From: an uncultured Collinsella sp.
GTDB lineage: Bacteria > Actinomycetota > Coriobacteriia > Coriobacteriales > Coriobacteriaceae
Direction: 5' to 3'
Assembly (NCBI GenBank): GCA_900754075.1
Contig: CAAEBN010000020.1
Coordinates: 1-19,339, forward strand
DNA: 19,339 nt
A program made the translations under genes and the position numbers. Position 1 is the first letter of the stretch, and every line of letters begins with the position of its first letter. The notes under the pieces were generated by a model that made no database searches, was not told where the DNA came from, and worked only from the letters and a program-made list of their open reading frames with translations. Below are positions 5,667 through 12,599 of the stretch, one piece after another.

Positions 5667-7328
5667 ATGACCAAGCATGTGTTCGTGACCGGCGGCGTGG
5701 TTTCGTCTCTGGGCAAGGGTATTACCGCGGCCTCGCTGGGCCGTCTGCTCAAGTCGCGCGGCTACAAGGTAACGATGCAAAAGGCCGACCCGTATCTGAA
5801 CGTCGACCCCGGCACCATGAGCCCGTTCCAGCATGGTGAGGTCTTTGTGACCGAGGACGGCTACGAGTCCGATCTGGACCTGGGCCACTACGAGCGCTTT
5901 ATTGACGAGAACCTGACCCGCGATTCCAACTTTACGACTGGTGCCATCTATAAGAGCCTGATCGCCCGTGAACGTCGCGGTGACTTTTTGGGCGGCACCG
6001 TGCAGGTGATTCCGCACGTCACGAACGCCATTAAGGATAAGTTCCGTCGTATTGAGGAGCAGACCGGCTCCGACGTGGTCATCACTGAGTTGGGCGGCAC
6101 AATCGGAGACATCGAGTCGCAGCCGTTTGTCGAGGCCATTCGCCAGTATCGCAAGGAGGCCGGCCCCGAGAACGTCTGCTACATCCACGTGTCGCTCGTT
6201 CCCTATATCGCCGCCGCCCATGAGGTCAAGACCAAGCCGACGCAGCACTCCGTTAAGGAGCTCCGCAGCTTTGGTATCCAGCCCGATATTATCGTTCTGC
6301 GCTCCGACCACCATATCGACGATGCCATCCGCGGCAAGATCGCAAGCTTCTGCGACGTCGACACCGACTGTGTCTTTACCAACGAGGACTGCGCGAGCAT
6401 CTACGATGTTCCGCAGCTGCTCGCCGAGCAGGACTTTGACCTGCGCATTTGCGAGCGCCTGGGTCTGGACCCGCGTGAGCGCGACATGAGCGAGTGGAAC
6501 GAGTTCCTGCGCAAGCAGAATCACGCCAACCATCACGCCGACAAGGTGAAGATCGCCGTCGTGGGCAAGTACACGCAGCTGCCCGATGCGTACCTGTCGG
6601 TTATCGAGGCCCTGCACCATGCGGGCGTCTTCTACGATCGCCATGTGGACGTCCAACTGGTCGACGGCGAGAGCCTCGATGAGCAGAACGTCTCCGAGGT
6701 CCTGGGTGACGCCTCGGGCATCTTGGTCCCTGGCGGCTTTGGCAAGCGCGCCCTGGAGGGCAAGATCCTCGCGGCCGAGTTTGCCCGCGAGCACAAGATT
6801 CCGTATCTGGGCATTTGCCTGGGTATGCAGGTTGCCGTGTGCGAGTTCGCCCGCAACGTGGTCGGCCTTGCCGGCGCCAGCTCTCCCGAGTTCGATCCGG
6901 ACGGCCCGTATAGTGTCATCGACCTGATGAGCTCGCAGGAGGACGTGACCGAGAAGGGCGGCACCATGCGCCTGGGCGCCTATCCGTGCAAGCTTGCCGC
7001 CGATACCCTCGCGCGCGAGGCATATGGCGAGGAGCTCGTCTACGAGCGTCACCGTCACCGCTTTGAGTTCAACAACGCCTTCCGTGACCAGCTCGAGGGC
7101 GCTGGTCTGGTTATCTCGGGTCTTTCGCCCGACGAGCGCCTGGTCGAGATGGTCGAGCTGCCGCGCGACGTACATCCGTGGTATGTGGCCACCCAGGCTC
7201 ATCCCGAGTTCAAGAGCCGTCCGACCAACCCGCAGCCGCTGTTCCGCGAGTTTGTGCGCGCCTCGATCGGCCAGCACGAGGGTGTCGACCGTCTGCAGGT
7301 GACGCCCAAGAACCTCGCTACGGACTAA
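5667..7328 (+). CDS. pyrG: CTP synthase (glutamine-hydrolysing)
   Basis: The 553-aa product is full length for the family. It amidates UTP to CTP using ATP and glutamine, the last step of de novo pyrimidine nucleotide synthesis. The N-terminal synthase domain (about 1-275) starts KHVFVTGGVVSSLGKGITAA (3-22) with the P-loop, then DPYLNVDPGTM (41-51) and GEVFVTEDGYE (57-67). The C-terminal class I glutamine amidotransferase domain (about 300-545) has the nucleophile in GICLGMQ (Cys384) and the partners in QAHPEF (His512, Glu514), so the triad is complete. An AGG at 5655-5657 is the only ribosome-binding element. The stop codon is 2 bp from the probable xerD start, so the two are very likely cotranscribed. 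Confidence 0.97.
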   Translation: MTKHVFVTGGVVSSLGKGITAASLGRLLKSRGYKVTMQKADPYLNVDPGTMSPFQHGEVFVTEDGYESDLDLGHYERFIDENLTRDSNFTTGAIYKSLIARERRGDFLGGTVQVIPHVTNAIKDKFRRIEEQTGSDVVITELGGTIGDIESQPFVEAIRQYRKEAGPENVCYIHVSLVPYIAAAHEVKTKPTQHSVKELRSFGIQPDIIVLRSDHHIDDAIRGKIASFCDVDTDCVFTNEDCASIYDVPQLLAEQDFDLRICERLGLDPRERDMSEWNEFLRKQNHANHHADKVKIAVVGKYTQLPDAYLSVIEALHHAGVFYDRHVDVQLVDGESLDEQNVSEVLGDASGILVPGGFGKRALEGKILAAEFAREHKIPYLGICLGMQVAVCEFARNVVGLAGASSPEFDPDGPYSVIDLMSSQEDVTEKGGTMRLGAYPCKLAADTLAREAYGEELVYERHRHRFEFNNAFRDQLEGAGLVISGLSPDERLVEMVELPRDVHPWYVATQAHPEFKSRPTNPQPLFREFVRASIGQHEGVDRLQVTPKNLATD

Positions 7329-7330
7329 GG

Positions 7331-8272
7331 GTGCCGGCGAATAAGGAACATACCGAAGCTACTCCCTCGTCGCTCGCTGTGGCGGCGGGGGAGTATCTCG
7401 ATTACCTCGCGGTCGAGCGGGGCTTGGCGCGCAACACGATTGCGGCCTATCGTCGTGACCTGACGACGTACTGCGCCTATCTGGAGCGGGCTGACATTGC
7501 GTCTTTTGAAGAGGTGACCCGTCAGGTCGTGGAGGGCTTTGTTGCCGATCGCCGCGACGGAGGCTATTCCGACGCCTCGGTGGAGCGCGCGCTTGCTGCC
7601 GTGAAGGGCCTGCATGCCTTTTTGGTGCGCGATGGGGCCGTGGCCCAAAACCCGACGGCGGCGTTGCACCTGCCCAAAAAGGCAGATCGCCTGCCGGAAT
7701 ACCTTTCGGTGGAGGATGTCTCGGCACTGCTCGATCAAGACTTTCCCGAGGGCGAGATGGGACTGCGCGATCATGCCATCTTGGAAGTGCTTTACGGTTG
7801 CGGCCTGCGCGTGAGTGAGCTGGTTGGGCTCGATGTGGGCGATATCCATATTGATGACGGGTTTGTCCTGGTGCGCGGTAAGGGCTCCAAGGAGCGTCTG
7901 GCCCCGTTGGTGGGAAGCGCGGCGCGTGCCCTGACACACTATATAGGTGACGGGCGCACTCTCCTGGCCGCGCATGCTCACGGGACGGAGACCTCGGCGG
8001 TCTTTTTAAATAAGAACGGACGTCGCCTGTCGCGCCAGGCCGTGCATGCGATATGCGAGCGGTATGGGCGCCAGGTGGGGCTGGTTGGGCTTCATCCCCA
8101 CACCCTGCGCCACTCCTTTGCCACCCACATGCTCGCGGGCGGTGCCGACCTGCGTGTGCTGCAGGAGATTTTGGGCCATGCCGATATTTCGACCACGCAG
8201 GTCTACACGCATGTCGACCGCACGCAACTGACCGAGGTCTATCTGGCGGCGCATCCGCTGGCACATCGCTAG
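7331..8272 (+). CDS. xerD: Site-specific tyrosine recombinase XerD
   Basis: The 313-aa product has an N-terminal SAM-like core-binding domain (about 18-105, with YLDYLAVERGLARNT at 22-36) and a C-terminal catalytic domain. All catalytic residues of a tyrosine recombinase are visible: Arg160 in GCGLRVSEL, Lys184 in RGKGSKERL, His257 and Arg260 in HPHTLRHSF, His283 in LGHADIS and the nucleophile Tyr292 in QVYTH. XerD with XerC resolves chromosome dimers at dif during division. The GTG at 7331 follows the pyrG stop by 2 bp, with only TAAGG beside it, so translation is probably coupled; an internal GTG at 7379 is an alternative. XerD rather than XerC is suggested by overall similarity, and the distinction is less sure than the family. 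Confidence 0.9.
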   Translation: MPANKEHTEATPSSLAVAAGEYLDYLAVERGLARNTIAAYRRDLTTYCAYLERADIASFEEVTRQVVEGFVADRRDGGYSDASVERALAAVKGLHAFLVRDGAVAQNPTAALHLPKKADRLPEYLSVEDVSALLDQDFPEGEMGLRDHAILEVLYGCGLRVSELVGLDVGDIHIDDGFVLVRGKGSKERLAPLVGSAARALTHYIGDGRTLLAAHAHGTETSAVFLNKNGRRLSRQAVHAICERYGRQVGLVGLHPHTLRHSFATHMLAGGADLRVLQEILGHADISTTQVYTHVDRTQLTEVYLAAHPLAHR

Positions 8273-8303
8273 CACCTCGCTGACCTGCATATTTATAAAT
8301 ATT

Positions 8304-8375
8304 AAAGGGGACGGGCCCCAGATTGCCGAGACGCACTTTTGCGCACATGGGCAATCTGGGGCCTGTCCCATTTTT
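8304..8375. terminator. Long inverted-repeat terminator after xerD
   Basis: GGGACGGGCCCCAGATTGCC (8308-8327) pairs with GGCAATCTGGGGCCTGTCCC (8350-8369), a 20-bp stem with one G·U wobble. A nested CGCA/TGCG stem (8332-8343) sits in the 22-nt loop. AAA precedes it and ATTTTT follows (8370-8375), so it can terminate on the + strand. Its size and the AAAGGGG start link it to other palindromic elements in this window, and it may be a repeat element recruited as a terminator. Confidence 0.8.
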
Positions 8376-8396
8376 CGCTAGACACCGACGCGGTGG

Positions 8397-8431
8397 TGGG
8401 CCGTGTGTACCGTGGGTGGGGGAGTTTGGGG
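8397..8431 (+). promoter_or_regulatory. Cluster of TGGG boxes, possible MraZ operator
   Basis: TGGGC (8397-8401), TGGGG (8417-8421) and TGGGG (8427-8431) fall on a 10-bp register, with one position of the register unoccupied. The last two are separated by exactly 5 nt. In E. coli, MraZ binds TGGG(A/G)-type boxes separated by 5 nt at its own promoter. Here the boxes lie over 200 bp upstream of the best mraZ promoter, and the region is generally G-rich, so chance matches are possible. Confidence 0.3.
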
Positions 8432-8467
8432 GCGATGTGAACGGTGTGTAAAGGGACGTAAAAATCG

Positions 8468-8493
8468 CCTCAAGGTCAACTTGAAGGTTGAGG
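8468..8493. repeat. Nested dyad CCTCAA...TTGAGG
   Basis: CCTCAA (8468-8473) pairs with TTGAGG (8488-8493), and within it TCAAG (8470-8474) and CTTGA (8480-8484) form a second dyad. The inner dyad resembles the TCAAG...CTTGA symmetry of SoxR/MerR-type operators. On the - strand the outer stem is followed by CGATTTTT, so a - strand terminator is an alternative reading. No promoter is seen with the spacing MerR operators usually have. Confidence 0.35.
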
Positions 8494-8535
8494 TTCGCGG
8501 GCGTGGTTCTACAGGTGGCATCCCGCCTTTGCTGC

Positions 8536-8597
8536 AAACACAACATATTGTGTTTTCGAACATATGCTCGGGGGTGTTTTACAACATATTGGGGGTG
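8536..8597 (+). repeat. Palindrome and tandem 24-bp repeat with AACATAT motifs
   Basis: A perfect palindrome, AAACACAA (8536-8543) with TTGTGTTT (8548-8555), is followed by two tandem units of about 24 bp. Each unit reads TGTTTT, two variable bases, AACATAT and GGGGGTG; the units start at 8551 and 8575. AACATAT therefore occurs three times (8542, 8559, 8583). Repeated AT-rich motifs of this kind next to a promoter often bind a regulator. None of the known dcw regulators is recognised. Confidence 0.55.
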
Positions 8598-8604
8598 GAG
8601 TGGT

Positions 8605-8630
8605 GGGGTGGGGGGGGGGAAGGGGTGGGG
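8605..8630 (+). other. Potential G-quadruplex upstream of mraZ
   Basis: Four G-tracts of at least four G are separated by loops of 1-2 nt: 8605-8608, 8610-8619, 8622-8625 and 8627-8630. This satisfies the strictest usual G-quadruplex pattern. It lies on the coding strand, ending 8 bp before the -35 box of the mraZ promoter. The 10-G run may also be prone to slippage or sequencing error. Confidence 0.6.
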
Positions 8631-8637
8631 AAAGGTG

Positions 8638-8666
8638 TTGAAAAATGGGGCGGTTCCCCATATTAT
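8638..8666 (+). promoter_or_regulatory. Probable mraZ/dcw promoter with palindromic spacer
   Basis: TTGAAA (8638-8643) and TATTAT (8661-8666) each match the sigma-70-type consensus at 5 of 6 bases, with the ideal 17-bp spacing. The spacer is almost entirely the palindrome ATGGGG-CGGTT-CCCCAT (8645-8661), which also carries a TGGGG box exactly 20 bp from the one at 8626. This is the best promoter in the window, and the palindrome is a natural operator candidate. The predicted leader is about 60 nt. Confidence 0.65.
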
Positions 8667-8681
8667 TGATGACGTCGACAG

Positions 8682-8698
8682 GCGGGGGGGTTCCCCGC
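8682..8698 (+). repeat. Leader hairpin before mraZ
   Basis: GCGGGG (8682-8687) pairs with CCCCGC (8693-8698) around GGGTT. Its core, GGGGGGGTTCCCC, nearly repeats the GGGGCGGTTCCCC of the promoter spacer 37 bp upstream. It would form in the 5' UTR some 20 nt before the ribosome-binding site. Confidence 0.5.
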
Positions 8699-8734
8699 GT
8701 ACGTGCCATCTGAGTAACCGAGGGGAGGGCGCAC

Positions 8735-9169
8735 ATGGGAATGACGGGTGCATACGAGCGCAATCTCGATGCAAAAGGTCGTCTATCCCTGCCTGCACCC
8801 CTTCGCGAGGAGCTTGGAGAGCACGTTCGCGTGTTCAAAGCCCTGGATGTCGATGCTCTGTACGTGTTCTCTGCCGAGGCCTTCGATAAGTGGGTCGAAG
8901 GACTCTTCGCGGGTCGTGAGGGCCACGAGGGTTTTAACCCGCGTGACATCAACGACCAGAAGCTTATGAGGGCGATCAACAAGCGCACCACGTCGATGGA
9001 TGTGGACAGCGCAGGTCGTATCGGTCTTTCTGAGTCTCTCCGCAAGCAGGCGAACCTCGACCGCGAGGTCACGGTTGTGGGCAACTACGACCACCTTGAG
9101 GTTTGGGACCGCGCTACGGCCGATGAGGACGATGATGACGAGGCCCTGCTGGACCTCTTCTTCTCGTAA
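8735..9169 (+). CDS. mraZ: Transcriptional regulator MraZ
   Basis: The 144-aa product is normal length and first in the dcw operon. MraZ is a ring-forming AbrB/SpoVT-like DNA-binding protein that represses its own operon in E. coli. The family's two half-domains each carry the DxxGR signature: DAKGRLSLP (12-20) and DSAGRIGLS (91-99). The C-terminus ends in an acidic run, DEDDDDE (130-136), before LLDLFFS. AGGGGAGGG (8721-8729) lies 5 nt before the ATG, an excellent ribosome-binding site; an ATG two codons later is a minor alternative. TGGG boxes upstream are plausible binding sites for this protein. rsmH follows after 20 bp. Confidence 0.95.
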   Translation: MGMTGAYERNLDAKGRLSLPAPLREELGEHVRVFKALDVDALYVFSAEAFDKWVEGLFAGREGHEGFNPRDINDQKLMRAINKRTTSMDVDSAGRIGLSESLRKQANLDREVTVVGNYDHLEVWDRATADEDDDDEALLDLFFS

Positions 9170-9189
9170 GGGCAAGGCACGAGTAACGG

Positions 9190-10155
9190 ATGGAGCGTGG
9201 GATCTTGACACAAGAATATCGGCATGAACCTGTCATGCTCGGCGAAGTGCTTGAGTCGCTGCAGCTAAAGAGCGGCTCCGTCGTCTGCGACTGCACCCTT
9301 GGCGGTGCCGGCCATTCGGTAAAGATGGCCGCGCAGGTGGGGGAGACCGGCCTTTTGCTCGGCGTCGATCAGGACGACATGGCCCTCGAGGCCGCTGGCG
9401 CCCGTCTGGACCGCGAGGTTCCCGGCGTGCCGCACCGGCTGTTGAAGGGCAACTTCGGCGACTTGGACGAGCTGCTTTGCTCGGCCGAGGTGCCCGGGGT
9501 CGATGGCTTCCTGTTCGACTTGGGCGTTTCGTCGCCGCAACTCGATATCCCTGGCAGGGGCTTTTCGTACAACGAGGACGCCCCATTGGACATGCGGATG
9601 GATCCGGGTAACAACACCTTAAACGCAGCTGAGGTCATCAACACCTATAACGAACACGACCTCGCCCGGATTCTACGCGTCTACGGCGAAGAGAAGTTCG
9701 CCTCGCAGATCGCACGTGAGATCGTGCGCCGCCGCGAGCATGAGCCGATCGAAACCACCGGTCAGTTTGTCGAGATCATCAAGGCTGGAATACCGGCTGC
9801 CGCCCGTCGGCATGGCGGACACCCAGCCAAGAAGAGTTTCCAGGCCATTCGCATCGAGGTCAATCACGAACTCGATGTGCTCGAGCGAGGGCTTGACGCC
9901 GCCACAAGGTGGCTCAACCCGGGCGGACGCATCTGCGTCATCTCGTATCACTCGCTCGAGGACCGTATCGTAAAGAACCACTTTAAGGAGATGAGCCAGG
10001 GGTGCACGTGTCCGCCGGAGATTCCGGTGTGCGTGTGCGGCAACGTGCCGATACTCAAGGTCATCACCCGCAAACCCCTGGTTGCCCAACCCGATGAGGT
10101 TGCGCGCAACCCTCGGGCGAGATCAGCCAAGATCCGCGTGGCGCAGCGTCTGTAG
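9190..10155 (+). CDS. rsmH: 16S rRNA (cytosine(1402)-N(4))-methyltransferase
   Basis: The 321-aa SAM-dependent enzyme methylates N4 of C1402 in 16S rRNA and is the usual partner of mraZ in dcw operons. It shows YRHEPVML (10-17), the SAM loop DCTLGGAGHS (34-43), FDLGVSSPQLD (109-119), HPAKKSFQAIRI (211-222) and ISYHSLEDRIVK (251-262). The C-terminal Cys-rich segment CTCPPEIPVCVCG (272-284) is also typical. The ATG at 9190 has only a weak ribosome-binding site; a TTG at 9205, giving TQEYRHEP and preceded by GGAG about 10 nt upstream, is a realistic alternative start. Confidence 0.95.
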   Translation: MERGILTQEYRHEPVMLGEVLESLQLKSGSVVCDCTLGGAGHSVKMAAQVGETGLLLGVDQDDMALEAAGARLDREVPGVPHRLLKGNFGDLDELLCSAEVPGVDGFLFDLGVSSPQLDIPGRGFSYNEDAPLDMRMDPGNNTLNAAEVINTYNEHDLARILRVYGEEKFASQIAREIVRRREHEPIETTGQFVEIIKAGIPAAARRHGGHPAKKSFQAIRIEVNHELDVLERGLDAATRWLNPGGRICVISYHSLEDRIVKNHFKEMSQGCTCPPEIPVCVCGNVPILKVITRKPLVAQPDEVARNPRARSAKIRVAQRL

Positions 10156-10245
10156 ACGCGACCGCGCGATATTGGACCTCCCGCTCGTACCACAAACGAA
10201 GCTTAAACACACTACCAACGTACTCGGGATGGGAGGCGGCATATC

Positions 10246-10716
10246 ATGGGCTACAACACCTCAAACGCAGCACTCGCCTATGATATGAACGCCATGCCCG
10301 CCTATCGTGAGGCACCGCAGGCCCCCGTTGCTCCCCGCGAGCAGCGCATGCCGCGCTTTGATGTCTACACGGGCGCGGGCCGTCAGGCAAACCAGGCGGT
10401 AAGCCCGGTTTTCATGAGCGTTCTTAAAACGTTTTGCATCATTGCGGCCATCTTCATGACGATCGGTGTCGCCCGCGTGGCGCTCGCCGGCGTTACGGCC
10501 CAGGTGCTCAACAGCAACGCCGCGCTTACCAACACGCTCGAGAAGGCGACCGACGAGAGCTCCGACCTGGAGGTCATGCATTCGGTCTATGGTGCCGACA
10601 CGCGCATTCGCGACCTTGCGGGCGCTTATGGCATGGTGGAGCCCAGCGAGAGCGTTACACTTGATTTTTCGCAGGATGCAGCCGCGGGCGCTAGCTCGAC
10701 CGCGACCGCTCAGTAA
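10246..10716 (+). CDS. ftsL: Cell division protein FtsL-like
   Basis: The 156-aa bitopic membrane protein has a hydrophilic, Pro-containing cytoplasmic N-terminus (1-57), one membrane segment (about 58-81) and a predicted coiled coil (about 84-118). The segment IRDLAGAYGMVEP (121-133) resembles the conserved end of the FtsL/DivIC coiled-coil domain. The last 20 residues are Ser/Ala-rich. FtsL with FtsB and FtsQ activates septal FtsW and its bPBP. Its place between rsmH and the transpeptidase gene is the standard ftsL position, which carries much of the weight because FtsL sequences vary greatly. The ribosome-binding site GGGAGG (10231-10236) supports the ATG. The N-terminal tail is longer than that of E. 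coli FtsL. Confidence 0.82.
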   Translation: MGYNTSNAALAYDMNAMPAYREAPQAPVAPREQRMPRFDVYTGAGRQANQAVSPVFMSVLKTFCIIAAIFMTIGVARVALAGVTAQVLNSNAALTNTLEKATDESSDLEVMHSVYGADTRIRDLAGAYGMVEPSESVTLDFSQDAAAGASSTATAQ

Positions 10717-10733
10717 CAAGACGGTAGCTGAGT

Positions 10734-12599
10734 ATGACAAATGACTATCGCCGCGGCTCCGACGGGGGTCGCGGTTCTGGACGTCCCTCATCGCGGGGAC
10801 GTTCTGGTTATCAAGGAACGGGTCGGCCATCTTACAACGCGAGGCCGTCCTATGGCAACGACCCCGCATCGCGTCTCCGTGGCTCGAGTGGCCCTCAAAT
10901 GCATAACACCAGACCACGCAAGAGCTCGTCGACCGAATGGCTCACGGGCACGCCACTGCCCCGTCGCAAGGCCGTCATGGGCTTTATCGGGTTTGGCTTG
11001 GGTTTGGGCGTCCTTCGCCTTGCCGACTATCAAATCGTGGAAGCCGATAAGTTGCGCGACCGCGCCGATGCACGTCGCTTGCTTGCGCAGACGCTGTATG
11101 CCAAGCGCGGTACCATCTACGACCGTAACGGCAACGTGCTGACGTCGTCGGTCGAATGCCGCAACATCGCCGTGAATCCTCAGCTTATCGAGGACGTTGA
11201 CAAGACGGTATCGGCGCTGGTCAAAGCTACGGGCATCGATAAAAAGACCTGTCGCGAGCTCGTTGAGTCGGATGGCACCTGGGTGTATATCAAACGTCAG
11301 GTGGACGAGGATGATGTCGCGGCGCTGGAGAAGAAGAACCTGCCAGGCGTGCTCTTTGAGCAGGCCATGAAGCGCGTGTACCCCTACGGCAACCTGGCAT
11401 CGCAGGTGCTTGGCGTGGTAAACGTGGACAACGACGGTCTGACGGGCCTCGAAAAACAGTACAACAAGCTTTTGACCGGAACGAACGGTTCGCTGGTGCG
11501 TGAGCGGGCGAGGGACGGTAGCTATATCGCGGGCGGCGCCTATAAGAAGGTTGCCGCGGTGGACGGCGTGGACATCGTGACGACGCTCGATGTCAATATC
11601 CAGCGTGCCGCTGAGGACGCCCTGGCCGAGGCGGTCGAAAAGACCAAGGCCAAGAATGGCTCGGCCCTGGTCACCGATCCCGCGACGGGCGAGATTCTGG
11701 CGGCATGCTCGTATCCGACATATGACCAGACCGATCTGGAAAACGCCAAGACCGAGGACATGAACTTGCGCCTGGTTACCGATGCCTACGAGCCCGGCTC
11801 GGTCTTTAAGACGCTCGTGGCCGGTGCCGGCTTCGACTTGGGCGCCGTGCGTTCGAGCACGTCGTTTGAGGTGCCGGCGAGCATTAAGGTCGGCGACGAC
11901 ACCGTTACCGACGCCGATAAGCGCGACTACACCATGACCATGGACGTGCGCGAGATGATGCGCCGCTCGTCCAATGTGGGCTTTGTCCTGGTGGGACGCA
12001 AGATCGGTGCCGATGATTTTGCCACCTATGTGGACAAGTGGGGTATCGGTCATAGCTCCGGTGTCGATTTTCCGGGTGAGAGCCTGGGCATCGTCAAGGA
12101 GCGCGACCAGTACGACGGCGCCACGCTGGGCTCGATGAGCTTTGGCCAGGCGCTGTCCGTCTCGCCGATTGAGGTCGCACGTGCCGTGGGCGGCATCGCG
12201 AACGGCGGCGTGATGATGACTCCGCACTTCTATAAGTCCAGCAAGGGCGATGAGAAGGACTGGGGCGAAGGCGAGCGTGCGATTTCGGAGGATGCTGCCG
12301 CCCAGGTGACATCGTGCATGCAGACGGTCGTGTCCGAAGGCACGGGCGTTGGCGGTGCGGTCGATGGCTATGACGTGGCGGGCAAGACCGGTACGGCCGA
12401 GCGTGCTGACGAGAACGGCGGTTACCTCAAGGAGAACTACATGTCGTCCTTTATGGGCTTTGCGCCGGCACAATCGCCCAAGGTGCTGTGCTATATCACA
12501 CTCGATGGAACGCCGAGCGGCTCGGATGCCGCCGCGGTGCCATTCCAGTCCATTATGGCCAACGCGCTCGACGTGCTGGGAATCCCGCGCACGAAGTAG
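10734..12599 (+). CDS. ftsI: Septal class B penicillin-binding protein (FtsI/PBP2 type)
   Basis: The 621-aa peptidoglycan D,D-transpeptidase crosslinks septal peptidoglycan as FtsW's partner. It has a long cytoplasmic tail rich in Arg, Gly and Ser (1-65), one membrane segment (about 81-98), a pedestal/dimerisation domain opening with RGTIYDRNGNVL (125-136), and a transpeptidase domain. The catalytic motifs are complete: SVFK (Ser356-Lys359), SSN (412-414) and KTG (551-553). The protein stops soon after the transpeptidase domain, so it has no PASTA repeats. The tail motif DPASRLR (43-49) is nearly repeated in FtsW of the same operon. The ATG at 10734 lies 17 bp after ftsL with a weak ribosome-binding site, suggesting coupling. 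Confidence 0.93.
   Translation: MTNDYRRGSDGGRGSGRPSSRGRSGYQGTGRPSYNARPSYGNDPASRLRGSSGPQMHNTRPRKSSSTEWLTGTPLPRRKAVMGFIGFGLGLGVLRLADYQIVEADKLRDRADARRLLAQTLYAKRGTIYDRNGNVLTSSVECRNIAVNPQLIEDVDKTVSALVKATGIDKKTCRELVESDGTWVYIKRQVDEDDVAALEKKNLPGVLFEQAMKRVYPYGNLASQVLGVVNVDNDGLTGLEKQYNKLLTGTNGSLVRERARDGSYIAGGAYKKVAAVDGVDIVTTLDVNIQRAAEDALAEAVEKTKAKNGSALVTDPATGEILAACSYPTYDQTDLENAKTEDMNLRLVTDAYEPGSVFKTLVAGAGFDLGAVRSSTSFEVPASIKVGDDTVTDADKRDYTMTMDVREMMRRSSNVGFVLVGRKIGADDFATYVDKWGIGHSSGVDFPGESLGIVKERDQYDGATLGSMSFGQALSVSPIEVARAVGGIANGGVMMTPHFYKSSKGDEKDWGEGERAISEDAAAQVTSCMQTVVSEGTGVGGAVDGYDVAGKTGTAERADENGGYLKENYMSSFMGFAPAQSPKVLCYITLDGTPSGSDAAAVPFQSIMANALDVLGIPRTK

Noticed and set aside
5499..7277. A 592-codon open frame on the - strand opposite pyrG
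   Set aside because: It mirrors pyrG codons, has no credible ribosome-binding site or domain, and crosses the terminator at 5513-5545.
8403..8669. An 88-codon + strand frame upstream of mraZ
   Set aside because: Its Gly-rich translation follows from G-runs, and it overlaps the G-quadruplex motif and the promoter.
7359..8798. A 479-codon open frame on the - strand opposite xerD and the mraZ upstream region
   Set aside because: It is very rich in Pro and Arg, as expected from a C-rich strand, and runs through hairpins and the promoter.
9200..9215. TTGACA at 9205 as a promoter -35 inside rsmH
   Set aside because: No -10 box follows at 16-18 bp. The sequence is better explained as coding, or as an alternative TTG start.
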